DNA of 64,000 nucleotides from Gossypium raimondii. Taxonomy: Eukaryota > Streptophyta > Magnoliopsida > Malvales > Malvaceae. The notes beneath the pieces are model-generated. The model worked only from the letters and a program-made list of their open reading frames with translations, was not told the DNA's origin and ran no database searches. Positions 10,728-22,947 of this stretch are shown here, piece after piece. The stretch covers positions 6,076,001 through 6,140,000 of the forward strand of contig NC_068572.1 of assembly GCF_025698545.1 (NCBI RefSeq), given 5' to 3'. Positions within the stretch are counted from its first letter, which is position 1, and each line of letters begins with the position of its first letter. Both the position numbers and the translations under genes were made by a program.

Positions 10728-11972
10728 TAATAAGCTATAAAAGTAGCATATTTTAATCTTATTCTTAATGCATTTTTGGAAGATTAATGATGTAAATTAG
10801 TGAATTTGATACTCATAAACTTTTAAATTCATGTTTCTATACTTAGGAGAGTATTTGCTAGCAAAATGAGCGAAAAACTAACCAAAATCGGACGAATAGA
10901 GCTGTTTCCAAGATCCACACGGCCTGAGCATTTTCACATGGGCTGGTCACATGGCCATGTGCTAGCCTGTGTCGATATCGCACCCTATTTCCCAAACATG
11001 TGGAAAAACCCAATTTTTAGGTTTTCGATGCATTTTAAAGTCTATAAATATCATTTAGAAGAAGATCTAGGGGGCACTAAGAGAAGATTGAAGAAAAGAC
11101 TCGAAGAATGCCATTAGATTTAACTCGGAAGCGAATCTCCTTCAAGATTGAAGATCTCCATTTAATTTCCTTCGAAGTTATATTGAGTTTCTTTATGTCT
11201 TGTTGTTATCCTAATTTTGAGATGTTTTCATTCCAGATTATGAACTAAATTCCCTAGATACCTAAGGAAGATGAAACCTATGATGAATCTTATTATTTGA
11301 TTTCTGATTTACATGATAAATACTTGATTCTTGTTTTCAATTATGTATGTTTATTTCGTGTTTTAATATTTTCAGGATATTAATTCATGTTTAATGTGCT
11401 TATTTCAGTGGAGCAAAAGTCCATATTTAAGAGTAAATCTAGCATAGTTGAGTGGAGTTGCATGCAACCATAGAAATAGGACGACATAAATCTATCGAAT
11501 TAGAGTCAAATCTAATAGGGTAATCCATAGATTGAGTTAATGCGACAATAGGGGTTTTAATTAGAAAAAGATTTCAATTAATCAACCTAGAGTCAGTTGT
11601 TCTTACTCTCGAAAGAGATATTAACATAATTTAAGGATTTCTACGGATAAAGACACAAGTGAATAAATCGTTTAATTCAAATTCATAATAATAGGTGACG
11701 TCTAGGTGGATTCTTTCCTGGGTATTGTCTATCTCATTGAGTATCTTCGATTATTTTCCTATTTCATTCTCTGTTGCGTTCGTAGTTAAATTAGATTAGT
11801 AAATTTATATTAAAAACAATCACTCCAATTTATCGGCTAAATAATAGAAAAATGGTAATTACTAGTACGTTTAGTACTCGTGGATATGATATTCCCTACT
11901 CATCATAGCTATACTATTGTTCAATAGGTGCGCTTGCCTTTGTCGTAATTATAGTTAGTTTAGTGACCATCA
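10728..11972 (+). repeat. Gypsy 5' LTR
   Basis: Starts TAATAAGCTATAAAAGTAGC (TG expected at the end, here TA) and ends AGTGACCATCA. Closely similar to 19423-20686. It contains CACACGG-type motifs common in this element. The plus-strand frame at 10866-11117 lies inside it and is not a gene. Confidence 0.9.
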
Positions 11973-11978
11973 AATTTT

Positions 11979-11996
11979 TGGCACCGTTGCTGGGGA
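11979..11996 (+). other. Gypsy primer-binding site
   Basis: TGGCACCGTTGCTGGGGA, six bases after the LTR; complementary to the 3' end of plant tRNA-Asp with two differences (usual TGGCGCCGTTGCCGGGGA). Characteristic of Athila elements. Confidence 0.85.
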
Positions 11997-12115
11997 CTAA
12001 AATATAAAAACACTCTAATTTAGCTATTTTTTATTTTGATTATATATTTTTATTTTTAATTTTTGCATTCTAATCTTTTTTTCTTTTATTTGCTTCTGCC
12101 AAGGTCCTTTAGTTT

Positions 12116-13333
12116 ATGTCTAGAAGAAACCCATCAGGACCATTACTATTTGATAGCGAAATTGAAAGTACAGCTCGCAGAAATTGTAGAGAAGTAAGGC
12201 AGAGTCGACAGAGCATAGTAGACGAGAAAGATGATGTTATTATTACTGAGGAGATGAGTGATAATCAGAATAATCAGTTACCTCATATAGTTGTTGCAAA
12301 TCCTGCAAATCCAAATCCTGTTCCTCATACTATGTACGAGTATTGTGCGACCTACTATTGCTGCAAATAATTTCAAACTGAAGCCGAACACTATTTAGAT
12401 GGTACAATAATTTGTTCAGTTCGATGGTTTGCAAGACAAAGATCCAAATACTCATTTAGCTAATTTTCTGGAAGTCTGTGATACTTTCAAGATAAATGGC
12501 GTTTCTGACGACGCTATTCGCCTATGGTTGTTTCCCTGCTCGTTAAGGAATAAAGCTAAACAGTGGTTGAATTATTTACCACGAGGTTCTATCAATATAT
12601 GGGATCAAATGACCGAGAAATTCCTGCTGAAGTATCTCCCACCGGCTAAAATAGCCAAGTTGAGGAATGATATCTCTTCCTTCGTTCAGATTGACTTAGA
12701 AACCTTATATGATGGATGGGAGAGGTATAAGGACTTATTGAGACGGTGCCCTCACCATGGGTTGCCTCTATGGCTACAGGTTCAAACCTTTTACAACGGT
12801 CTGAATCCCCCAACTAGGCAGTTGATTGATGCAGTAACCGGCGGTACTCTGAACAATAAAACACCTGAAGCGGCTTATAAGTTTAGAGAGGAGATGGTAC
12901 TGAATAATTATCGGTGGCAAGTCATGAGGACGAAGCCAATGAAAGCAGCCAGTGTTTTCAACTTAGATGCAGTCATCATGTTATTGAATCAGGTAGAACT
13001 TTTAAATAAAAAAATTGATGGTTTATGAATTTTTATGCAGGTATATCTAGTGATGCAGTGCGATATGAATGGATGAGGAATGAACAATCTAGAATATTTA
13101 CCCTACGGACCTAGCACAGAGAACGAACAAATAAATTATATAGGTAATAATTCTAGGCCTCAGAATAACCCTTATAGTAATACCTATAATGCAAGTTGGA
13201 GGAACCATCCCAATTTCTCTTGGGGCAGTCAAGGTAATCAGATAGCACAACCCCCTCTAGGCTTCCAACAACAATCTTACCAGCAAGAGAAGAAGCCGAA
13301 TCTCAGTGTTAGAAACTCGTTTCCAAAACACTG
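12116..13333 (+). pseudogene. Gypsy gag remnant (retrotransposon gag, PF03732 type)
   Basis: N-terminal piece MSRRNPSGPLLFDSEIESTA from 12116, stop near 12368, then a long gag core from 12429: [55 protein letters not shown] and [20 protein letters not shown], all typical of Athila/Tat gag. A further frame from 13080 carries the Asn/Gln-rich segment that follows gag in these elements. It would build the particle; frames are interrupted at about 12369 and 13026. Confidence 0.85.
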
Positions 13334-13533
13334 AGGCAGCACTTAAAAATTAGGAAGTGCCAATTCAAGGACTCGAGAATCAAATCGGTCAACTTGCTAA
13401 ACTAATTTCGGAAAGACCACAAGGTAGTTTGCCGAGCAACACCGAAACTAACCCAAGAGAACAACTTCATGCAATTACTATTCGTGATGAAGAAGGGTTA
13501 GTTGAATCTGAACCATAACCGAGGAAAAAAAGT

Positions 13534-14317
13534 GTGGTAAGTAACGGTAAGGTCGAGGTAAACCAAAATGAACAAAAATCGATTAGTAAAGAATATAAAC
13601 CTCGTGTGCCATATCCTAAAGCGATGAAGAAAGACCATACGAATGAGCAATTTGGTAAATTTCTTAAACTTCTGAAAAAATTACATATTAACTTACCGTT
13701 TATTGAAGCTCTTTCGCAGATGCCTAATTCCGTTAAATTTTTAAAGGAGCTTTTGGCAAACAAATGGAAGTTAGATGATTCGTCACATGTGGAATTAAAT
13801 GCAGTGTGCTCAGCCATTTTGCAAAATGAACTACCTTGACAAATTGAAAGATCCAGGGAGTTTTACTATTCCTTGTTTAATTGGTAGTTTAAATATTAAT
13901 AATGCTTTGGTTGATTTAGGGGCTGGTATCAATGTCATGTCCTATAAAATGTTTAAACAATTAGGTCTTAGGAAACTCAAACAAACTAGGATGAGTATTT
14001 AATTAGCAGATAGAACAATTATATTTTCTAGGGGTATAATTGAATATGTTCTTGTCAAAATTGATAAATTCATATTCCCTGTTGATTTTGTTGTCTTAGA
14101 TATGGATAAGGATAGTGAGGTACCTTTGATTCTAGGTCGGCCCTTTTTAGCAACTGCTAGAACTATTATTGATGTTGGTATAGGTGAATTAATACTTCGT
14201 GTAGGTGATGACATGATTACTCTCCAAGCTCATGATTCTGTTAAGACATCTAGTGATCGAGATGATTATACAAGTTCTGTTAATATGAGTAACCTTACGG
14301 CTCAAACTTCTTTGTAA
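13534..14317 (+). pseudogene. Gypsy gag-pol linker and retropepsin remnant
   Basis: The linker (PFIEALSQMPNSVKFLKELL) is followed after a frame change near 13838 by PGSFTIPCLIGSLNINNALV and DLGAGINVMSYKMFKQLGL. DLGA is the aspartic-protease site, and GRPFLATARTIIDVGIGEL is the conserved C-terminal loop. A stop at 14000 breaks the frame, with the last part resuming to 14317. Confidence 0.85.
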
Positions 14318-14338
14318 GAAACCCCTCGAAAAAACGTA

Positions 14339-14712
14339 ATGGAGCCACGTTCTAGTCCATGCGACAGAAATAGAACGACTCATGAAGAACGAATGTTACA
14401 GATTGAGGAACTAGACGAATGGCAGACACATGTCAAGGAGAAATCGAGAATACACAATGCAGAACCAAAACGATGCTATCATGAGCATATGGATGGAACG
14501 AACCAACTTAAGGTTGGGGACAAGGTACTGCTAGATAAAACAGATCCTCGAATTGTCACTTTGGTAACTAAATATCTTCTCATACGGTACAGTCGAGGTA
14601 ACTCATTCTGAATTCGGCACATTTGAGGTAAATATTACTCGACTTAAACCTTATTTTGATAATATAATTGATAGCAAGAAAGAGGAGCTTCGGCTCCGCA
14701 AATCTTTGTAAT
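14339..14712 (+). pseudogene. Fragment from beyond the Gypsy integrase core
   Basis: A frame with RMLQIEELDEWQTHVKEKSR and then HMDGTNQLKVGDKVLLDKTD resembles the sequence after the integrase catalytic domain of Athila-like elements. It sits only 22 bp after the protease frame, marking the junction of a large internal deletion that removed RT, RNase H and the integrase core. Confidence 0.65.
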
Positions 14713-14824
14713 TGTACGCACAAGGTAAGTCAAGCTTAGACTTTAAATAAGTGCTTCTCGGAAGGCAGCCCAAGTATTAACACTTCTAATTCTTTTATTT
14801 TTATTTCATGTTAAATAAATGTTT

Positions 14825-15425
14825 TTAACCTACACGAGTTGGACACACAGGCGTGTCCCAGGACGTATTCACTAAAAGGGTTCAACAATGAGTTACACGA
14901 CCTGGACACACGGGTATGTCCTTGACCGTGTAGATCATAAGACTTAGCTTTAAAATTTTAAGAAAATTAACAGTGAGTTACACAGCATGGACACCGGGTG
15001 TGTCCTTGGCCGTGTGGATCCTAGGACTTCAGTTTTCTAAAAATCGACAGAGACACGACCTACAATAGTCTACACGGCCGTGCGACACGATCATGTTGCA
15101 CACACGGCCTGGACACATGGGTCTGTCCTATGCCGTGTGAAACCTAGAGCTAATTAGTCATTTTTAAATTAAGACAGAGAGTTACACGGGCTAGGCACAA
15201 AGTCATGTGCGAGACACGACCGAGCCACACGAGAGTGTGGTCTATCACACGGGCGTGGGAGAAGCAAAGGAGGTTGCACACGGCTATGCGACACACGGGC
15301 GTGTTCGGGGCCGTGTGAAAACTGAGCCTATATTTTTATCGCACACGGGTTGAAAACATCTCACACGGGTGTGTGACATAGGCGTGTGGCCTAACACGGG
15401 CTCACATGACCGTGTCACCCATTTA
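14825..15425 (+). repeat. Degenerate CACACGG/CGTGT repeat tract
   Basis: Repeated short phrases such as GACACACAGGCGTGTCC, GGACACACGGGTATGTCC, GGCCGTGTGGATCC and CACACGGGCGTGT recur irregularly about every 30-60 bp. They also occur in this element's LTRs and at 36840-37130. Probably an expanded non-coding spacer between the pol and ORF1-like regions. Confidence 0.7.
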
Positions 15426-16538
15426 AACCCCTAATCTCCTTTTAATTGTTTACTTTATCTTCCTCAAATTTCATCCCCCCGAACCCTAGCCGTCGCTTCC
15501 TATAATCATTCCTCTCAACCGTCATTCCTCACCACCTTCACGCCCTCTCCCTCTTTTGTCCTTTCCCTCTCCTTGCCTAAAGCTCCCACCCTTTCCCTTA
15601 TCTTTCCCCCGTCGGACCACCCCCACGACCAGCCACCACACTGGCCTCATTTTCCCTCTTCTTTCTTTCTTTCCTCACCTCTCCAACACTCCACAACCAA
15701 CAGACTAGCCCCTCTTCACCACTCTTGCGCCTCAAGCCACCCACCAAACCACTATCCTCACCTTTTCTTTTTTCACCTCACCTCACCTCACCTCACATCA
15801 CCTTCCCTTCTCCTTTCCTTTCCCTCAAGCCGCAACCCCTGCACTTGTTCTACCTCCGCTCACAACAACCCCTTCGCCCTCTCCCTCATCAGCACTTCTC
15901 CCTCATTCAAACACCCACGCGCACGACCCGACCCGATCCACCATTGTGCCACTGTCGTCTCCCACATCATCGCCACCATTTACTCTAGTCACCACCCACT
16001 GTTTGTCTATTTTTATTTTTATTTTATTTGATTTTTATTTATTTGCTTATTATTCTTTCTTGTTTATCCTTTATTTTTATATTATTCCTCTATTCTTATT
16101 ATTATTCTTTATTTGTTTTATTCGCTTTAATTTTAGTTTCTTTTTTAAGTTTAATTTATTATTTCGTTGTATTTTATTTTCTTGTGTTCATACTTTTCCT
16201 ATTCCATTTCGTGTTGTTCTGTTTATGAATATTGTTTTTTAGTCTAGGAAAATTTGATTCAGTAGTTTTTTTTAATTTAGTTTGATTTTTATAGGCTTAT
16301 TATTATTTTTAGTACCATGCTTCTTGATTGATTAAAACTACGTATTGTGTCTTTTGGTATTTCTACATTCTAGTTCTTGTTTATAGTCTGTTCACTAACG
16401 ATTTCTTTCATTCGTTTAGTTATTGATGTTACCTTCGATTATAACATACGATATAAGTTTGCTTCTATTGTGATCGGTCCATCTGTTTGCTTCGTTTTGT
16501 TTTAATACTTGATTGTTTGATTTTCTTGCAGAGTCATC
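15426..16538 (+). other. Gypsy spacer, pyrimidine-rich then T-rich
   Basis: 15426-15960 is very C/T-rich; 15980-16530 is T-rich. Open frames here (for example 15573-16031) are Pro/Ser/His or Phe/Leu runs forced by composition. TTTTCTTGCAG at 16521-16531 resembles a splice acceptor just before the next ORF, consistent with the spliced ORF known in some Athila elements. Confidence 0.5.
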
Positions 16539-17640
16539 ATGACGAACACTCGCAGCAAGTCCAAGGTCCCCATCCTCGCCTCGAAAAAAAGGAAGACACC
16601 TGGCACGACCTCTTTCTCGTGCACCTCCGCTGAGGCCCGCCACCCTTATCTTTGATTTTCAGAGGGTCCCCACGAGGAATTATTTTAGCTATTTCGATTG
16701 CGACCGCTCGACTTAGACCGATGTATTGATTGGGTTACTTTGGAGCAGGTCCACCTTGCTGATCTTGTTCGGGCCTTTATTACCACAGCCCGTAGAACTG
16801 GTTCTTCTCTATCATCGAGCCCACCTACATAGAGTTGACTTTGGAGTTCTGCTCGACATTTACTCTCTAGCATGTGATGACATCTCATGACGAGCCGGGC
16901 ACCATCATTTTCAGACTCGGTGGTCTGGTGCACCATATGAGTGTCCCTGAGTTCTCCGTCTACATCGAGACATCCACCACTCGCCATCTAGTTGTTGGAT
17001 GGATCTTACGGTGGGTAGGACACCTTATGACGCGGGTCACTCGAAGGCGACTTCTCTCCCTCCAACTTTACGGTATATTCATACCCTTTTAACTCATACT
17101 TTGATTGGTAGGAGAGAGAGCACCAGAGTCGTCAGTACTACTGATGCTTATTTTCTATGGAGTATGGCCACCGGGCATATTTTTTAATTAGCATACTTCA
17201 TCACCCTAGCCTTCCGCCATCAGACAAATCGCCACAAAAAGGGTCCTATCTGTTTAGGTCTTTATGTGACTTGACTCGCTCGACACTTCAGTCTCCTCGA
17301 CACATTGGATCAGTCCTCTACGCTTACACTTACTGACAAGATGTCCCCATAGGGAATATCAAGTATGATCCATATGAGGATGATCGAGCGGTTTCGTGAA
17401 GTTGATCCTCCTGAGTACCGATTAATTTATTCTGACTTTTAGAATGAACCCGAGGACTTCACTGATGATGTTCTTTTCCATCACGAGGATCCACCTCATC
17501 CTCCACCATCGAGTCACCGTCCTGTTTCCTATGCTGCTACTTTGGCAGACCTCTCCGAGCGGTTTACTCACTTCGAGCAGTACTGCTTTCAGAGGTTCGA
17601 CAGTTTTGACGCGACATTGCAGTAGATCTGTTAGCATCTC
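16539..17640 (+). pseudogene. Athila ORF1-like remnant (PF03078 type)
   Basis: ATG 16539 opens MTNTRSKSKVPILASKKRKT, the usual basic start of this ORF in plant Athila-group elements, and stops at about 16652. After frameshifts, family phrases continue: TIIFRLGGLVHHMSVPEFSV near 16900-16962, then LPPTLRYIHTLLTHTLIGRR and STTDAYFLWSMATGHIF near 17055-17187, then RMIERFREVDPPEYRLIYSD near 17380-17440. The role of the protein is not established; it has been called env-like in some elements. At least four frame breaks. Confidence 0.7.
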
Positions 17641-19407
17641 CATATCTCCTCCTCAACGCCGACAACTCACAACACCGATGCTTCTGATGATGAGAATCAT
17701 TGAGTCTATTTGTTTTATTTTATTTTTATTTTTATTTTTATGTTTATTTTTATTTTCTTAATATTTATTTCGTTTTTATCTTTTGAACTATATTTTTATT
17801 TTTATGGTTGTTTCTAATCGAGTTATAATCCCTTAATCTTCTTCACTATTTGTGTTTATCTTCTTATTAGTTTGCTCAGAATCGTGCTCTACATCTAGCT
17901 TTATCTACAATTTCGCTTTTCATTATTTTGGGGATATCATCCAATATTCAGGGCAGTTTCAGTTTTCTCCCTTTCTTATGATATTCTGTTTATACTGTGA
18001 TTATCTATGTTTGTACATTGAAGACAACGTACATCTTAAGTGTGGGGAGGTTATTTATATAATTATTAGAAAATCCCTGAATTATGTCTTGTGTTTAAGT
18101 AATTTTCTCATACTTCTATTAGAATGAATTTTTATCGATTTGTGATTTTTGTTGATGTGTTTTAGATTAATTTGCCAATAATTGTGTATTGGTTGATTTA
18201 AACTTTAAGACATTAGAAAATCAATTATGATAAGTTTATTTTTAGAATTAAAAAAAAATTAGGTTGTTTCTCTGCATTGAAGTATTATCTTGAAGTTTGA
18301 AATTTGTAAGATTGACATTAAAAACCATGATTTTTTGTGAGACTTTGAGCCTTTAGAGCATACATTTTTCTTGCTCATTTTATTATTGGTTATGAGTGTG
18401 TCAATTCGAATTGTTATTCTAGAACTTGCGTCGATTATACATGTCGAGACCATACTTTTTGATTTGATATACTGACATGATAAAAGCACTTAGGTTTTAA
18501 CCCACTTATCCTATAAAAAGCTTACATTTTTAATTAACCCTTAGTGAAACCCGTTGAGCCTCACACACTGTTTCTTAATTTACCCGTTAATGTTAACCCA
18601 TAACTCATTTTTTTGATTCGTTGAGAAATTTTCCCGTTTTCTTGGCTCCCTTCTTGTCGAGATTTGATTTGGTTAGTTGCCTAACTATGCTCTTTTGTTT
18701 AATTTGCTCAATTATTTCTTATTGTCAAAAAAAAAAGAAAATATAAAAAAATTGAAAAAATATATATAAATAAAATAAAATAAAATATTGATCATTATTT
18801 AGTTCTATGTTGATTGAACTTGAACAGTTAAATTCATATTTTGAGAAAAAGCTCGTTTTTATTTAGTTTTCGATTGATGTAATTGTTTTTTTATTCAGCA
18901 TTTGTTTATTTTTTTAGTTTGGTAATTTATCAATTCGATCTCGATTTTAACCAACTTTTTCAGCCTTTCTCCACACCCTTAACCTAAGCCCCATTACAAC
19001 CTCTTAAAGACCTTTTGATTTGTGTATCATCTCATTTTATAGTGTTGGTGATTTGATTTTCATGCAAGCTATGGTAATGACTTTTCATATTTGACTATTG
19101 AGTGCTTATTCTTGAACCTTAAGCACTTTGAGTGATTTGAGTGATTTGAGTGAATCTTCAGTGAGGATGTCAAGTCTTGTTGATTATGAATTAAAGGTAA
19201 CTACTTAGATAAGGGGAAATACCTATATTTTCATGCTTTAAAAACGTTCGACTTAGATTGTTTGAATCTTTAGTGCTCTTTTAGTTGAATTATCAATGTA
19301 TGATTATTTTTGAATTATGACGAAACATCATTGATGAGAATTATGAGCTGAGAAATATTAATTTTAATTGTAAGTAGAGGATTTTGCTTGAGGATAAACA
19401 AACACTT
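17641..19407 (+). other. Gypsy 3' non-coding region
   Basis: AT-rich, no coding motif. CTTAAGTGTGGGGAGG at 18034-18049 closely resembles the true purine tract CTTAAGTGTGGGGATA at 19405-19420, so the element carries a second, internal polypurine-like tract. Confidence 0.55.
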
Positions 19408-19422
19408 AAGTGTGGGGATATT
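19408..19422 (+). other. Gypsy polypurine tract
   Basis: AAGTGTGGGGATATT lies immediately before the TG that starts the 3' LTR at 19423; it is the expected plus-strand primer. Confidence 0.75.
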
Positions 19423-20686
19423 TGATAAGCTATAAAAGTAACATATTTTAATCCCATTCTTAATGCATTTTTGGATGATTAATGATGTAAATTAGTGAAT
19501 TTGATGCTCCTAATCCTTTAAATTCATGTTTCTATACTTATGAGAGCATTTGGTAGCGAAAGGAGCAAAAAACGAGCCAAAATCAGACGAATAGAGTTGT
19601 TTCTAGGATCCACACGGCCTAGGCATTTCCACACGGGCTGACCACACGCTCGTGTGAGCCACACGGGTTGGGATCATACGCCCATGTGCCAGCCCATGTC
19701 GATTTCGCACCCTGTTTCCCAAACACGCGAAAAAGCCTAATTTTTAGGCTTTCTAAGCATTCTAAAGTCTATAAATATCAATTAGAAGAAGATTTATGGG
19801 GCATTTAGAGAAGATTGAAGAAAAGACTCGAAGAACGCCATCAGATTCAACTTAGAAGTGGATATCCTTTTGAGATGTTTTATTACTTCGAAGTTTTATT
19901 GAGTTTCTTTATGTCTTGTTGTTATCCTAATTTTGAGATGTTTTCAATCCAGGTTATGAACTAAATTCCCTAGATACCTAGAGAAGATGAAATCTATGAT
20001 GAATCTTATTATTTGATTTCTAATTTACATGATAAATACTTGATTCGTGTTCTCAATTATGTATGCTTATTTCATGTTTTAATATTTTCAGGATATTAAT
20101 TCATGTTTAATGTGCTTATCTCAGTGGCGCAAAAAGTCCCTGTTTAATAGTAGATCTAGTATAGTTGAGTGGAGTTGCATGCAATCTTAGAAATAGGATG
20201 ACATAAATATATCAAATTAGAGTCAAATCAAATAGGGGAATCCATAGATCAAATTAATACGACAATAGGGGTTTTAATTAGAAAAAAATTTCAATTAATC
20301 AACCTAGAGTCATTTGTTCTTACTCTCGAAAGAGATATGAACATAATTTAGGGATTTCTACGGATCAAGGCACAAGTGAATAAATCGTTTAATTCAGATT
20401 CATAATAATAGGTGAACTCTAGGGGGATTCTTTCCTGGGTGTTGTCTATCTCATTGAGTATCTTCGATTATTTTCCTATTTCATTCTCTGTTGCGTTCGT
20501 AGTTAAATTAGATTAGTAAATTATATTAAAAAATCACTCCAATTTATCGGCTAAATAATAGAAAAATGGTAATTACTAGTACTTTTAGTACTCGTGGATA
20601 CGATATTCCCTACTCATCATAGCTATACTATTGTTCGATAGGTGCGCTTGCCTTTGTCGTAATTATAGTTAGTTTAGTGATTATTA
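19423..20686 (+). repeat. Gypsy 3' LTR
   Basis: Starts TGATAAGCTATAAAAGTAAC and ends TTTAGTGATTATTA, aligned with TTTAGTGACCATCA at the end of the 5' LTR; followed by GTGTT. It differs from the 5' LTR by scattered substitutions and small indels, including an extra phrase near 19640-19690. Confidence 0.9.
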
Positions 20687-20787
20687 GTGTTCATTGTTGA
20701 AGTTAAACCCTTAAGGGGTTTTATGGAACAGATGGAAACTTGTTTGTTAAAAGTTCGCGGTGAAGAACTTGTTCATTGAGAATTTGT

Positions 20788-20801
20788 GTCAAGATGGAGA
20801 T
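20788..20801 (+). other. Copia polypurine tract
   Basis: Purine-rich GTCAAGATGGAGAT directly before the TG of the Copia 3' LTR. It resumes the Copia internal region after the Gypsy insertion (20692 onward). Confidence 0.75.
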
Positions 20802-21197
20802 TGTTAAAATTGAGTGACCCGAATCCTTATTTAAATAAAATACATTGGTAAAATAAAATAAAATAAAAATAAAATCCATATAGAACTACACTTCTTTTAT
20901 TTTATTTTATTTTAGAATAAGGTTTTCTAAACCTTATTAAACTCCATCTATTTGATATTGATTAGAATTAAGATGTTTCAATCTTACTACACTCCTATTA
21001 GAATATGGTTTTACAAGCCTATAAATATACATAGTTTACTCCTCTTGTAATCATTCGAATTCGACATAGTGAATTTTCGTTTGCTCAACCCGTGGTTTTT
21101 TTCCGAAAGTGTTTCCACGTAAAAATCTGTGTTTTCTTTATTTTTCCTTTCTCTTTTCTTTGCGATATATTGTCATTACTGATATTCTATTTTTACA
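20802..21197 (+). repeat. Copia 3' LTR
   Basis: Begins TGTTAAAATTGAGTGACC and ends GATATTCTATTTTTACA; matches 6720-7105 with few differences, though they lie 14 kb apart because of the nested insertion. Confidence 0.9.
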
Positions 21198-22947
21198 ATG
21201 TTCTATTTTTAAATATAGTATTAAAGCATTAAACAATTTCTTAAGCCATATAGACACATTCAATAAAATTTAAATTAATTGTGAATGGAATTGGATAATA
21301 AAATTGTACAAGTCTAAGGATCAGTTTCAAAACAGGTGTAGTCCATTCCCTACTCTTTCTTTGTTTTTGGTTTAAGCTTTTAGACCATGATAATGAGATG
21401 AAAGTAAAATTTATTTATGTTTAATACATGGTGAATATGTATATGAATCTATTAAAGAAATTTTTTAAAAGCTTAAAATTTTGATGTAAATGAGATATTT
21501 GTGTTTGTAAGTTATTTGAGTTTGATTAAAAACACTTGAATTCGATTGATAATTATTGAGACGAGCTCGAGCATGTCAACTCTCAAGCTATTGGTTGAAT
21601 CGAATTTGAGCACTGTAATACTCAATTTGAACAACTTGCGAACTTAACCAAACTTTTCATTTGAATATATCTTTTATATTATGAAGTTACAATCTTACCC
21701 TTAAGTATGAACAAGCTTAATTGAGCTTGAGTTCGAGAATGAGTATGGAAATTGATAAATGAGCTTAATCAAGCTTGATTATGTCTTGAATTGAGCTTAA
21801 ATATAAAATTTGATATTCGATCGAGCTCAAGTCGAGTATTGAGACACCAATTTTTAGTCGAGCTCGAGCTAGTCAATATTAAGGTTTAGCTCAACTCGAA
21901 TACACCCTTAAGCGTAGCTAGATGATAGGCAAATCTTGATTAAATGATATACTATTCTTTCTAGTCCCATTTAAAATTACTATTTCAATCTAATCCTTTT
22001 TTAACCTTTTGCTCAAATGGAAAAAAAATTATTAAGTCAATTTAAATCATTTTACTACAAAATTTATAGTTTTAACCCTTAAACATGTAAGTTTTAAAAA
22101 TCTATAACAATATTAGTGTCAACTGAACTCATAACCCGTAAACCTTGTTAGTGACAATTGTATTGTTCATATACAACTCTAGTTGCAACTCAATTTATAT
22201 TTGGCGTATTCTATAACTTGCCATATTTAAACGGAACCTTTTGATAAAAAAAACTTTGAATTTTTAATGCGCATATTTGGAGGATTTCTAGCAATACCAT
22301 ATTGAGTTAAACTGTGAATAAAATCAAGCTAAGCAAAGATTCTATGAATGATTTCAATGGGGTCAAAGTTTACTTATTTGAAGAGATTTGATTCTTAAAA
22401 AATTATTATGAGAAAACATCCGCTAATTCTATTTCATATTAAAGACTTTATCGAGCTAAATTTAAAGAGATAGAGATTCACATCGATTGTAATTTTACAA
22501 GTCAATATATGACTATTTAAAAGAATGGTTGTTATAGTTTTTATGTACGAGATTGAGAGAGATTATCTTGCTCATGTGAGGAACTTATTTTAGTAAATAT
22601 TTTATTGTAAATGAACCGTTTTCTAAGTTTTCAAGGAGAAAATATTGGTGGGTAAATTGAAATTAAATCACGTTTTGTACAAATAAATTTATAGTGAATT
22701 ACTCTCTAATTTCTGCAACTATATTTTTTTTTTAAAACTGTGTAACCAAATTACCATATCCGATCGAAAAGGATACGGAGAAGTGTCCCAAAGCATTAGA
22801 AAACTTCTCAAGTAGAAAAGTGAATAAGAAAGCCTACCATATATGGTCCTCCTTCCTTGAATGATTGTTAAGAAAATGCCTTCATTATTTTTAGTGTTAT
22901 TTTCACAAACAAGTATCGTACCCGTCTCATTCAATCCACAAACGCAA
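21198..22947. other. Intergenic DNA with a possible TIR element
   Basis: No gene. About 21505-21906 has GAGCTCGAGC-type motifs at both ends in opposite orientation (ACGAGCTCGAGCATG left, AGTCGAGCTCGAGCTAG right), suggesting a small TIR element with unclear ends. A 71-codon minus-strand frame at 22719-22934 has no recognisable motif and no supporting context. Confidence 0.4.

Larger units (their letters stand above)
10728..20686 (+). mobile_element. Athila-type Ty3/Gypsy retrotransposon nested in the Copia element, internally deleted
   Basis: Bounded by a perfect 5-bp target duplication GTGTT (10723-10727 and 20687-20691), with LTRs of 1245 and 1264 bp. A tRNA-Asp-type primer site, a gag of the PF03732 type, a retropepsin and an Athila ORF1-like segment place it in the Athila/Tat group. 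Between the protease (ends about 14317) and a short region that normally follows integrase (14339 onward) there is no RT, RNase H or integrase core, so it is non-autonomous through deletion. All remaining frames are broken. Confidence 0.9.
6720..21197 (+). mobile_element. Ty1/Copia LTR retrotransposon (Tnt1-like), split by a nested Gypsy element
   Basis: Two LTRs of 386 and 396 bp begin TGTTA and end TTTTTACA; a tRNA-Met-type primer site follows the left one and a purine-rich tract precedes the right one. The coding order protease, integrase, reverse transcriptase, RNase H is that of Copia. The internal region runs 7106-10722, is interrupted by a Gypsy element, and resumes at about 20692-20801. 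Every reading frame is broken, so it is dead. A clean 5-bp target duplication was not found (ATGAG on the left, ATGTT on the right). Confidence 0.9.

Noticed and set aside
10866..11117. 83-codon frame in the Gypsy 5' LTR
   Set aside because: Within an LTR and not kept in the 3' LTR.
14825..15425. CACACGG/CGTGT repeats considered as a satellite array
   Set aside because: No fixed period, and confined to the Gypsy element and its LTRs plus one LTR-like region.
15573..16242. Pro/Ser/His-rich and Phe/Leu-rich frames in the Gypsy spacer
   Set aside because: Produced by C/T-rich and T-rich composition within the element; no domain.
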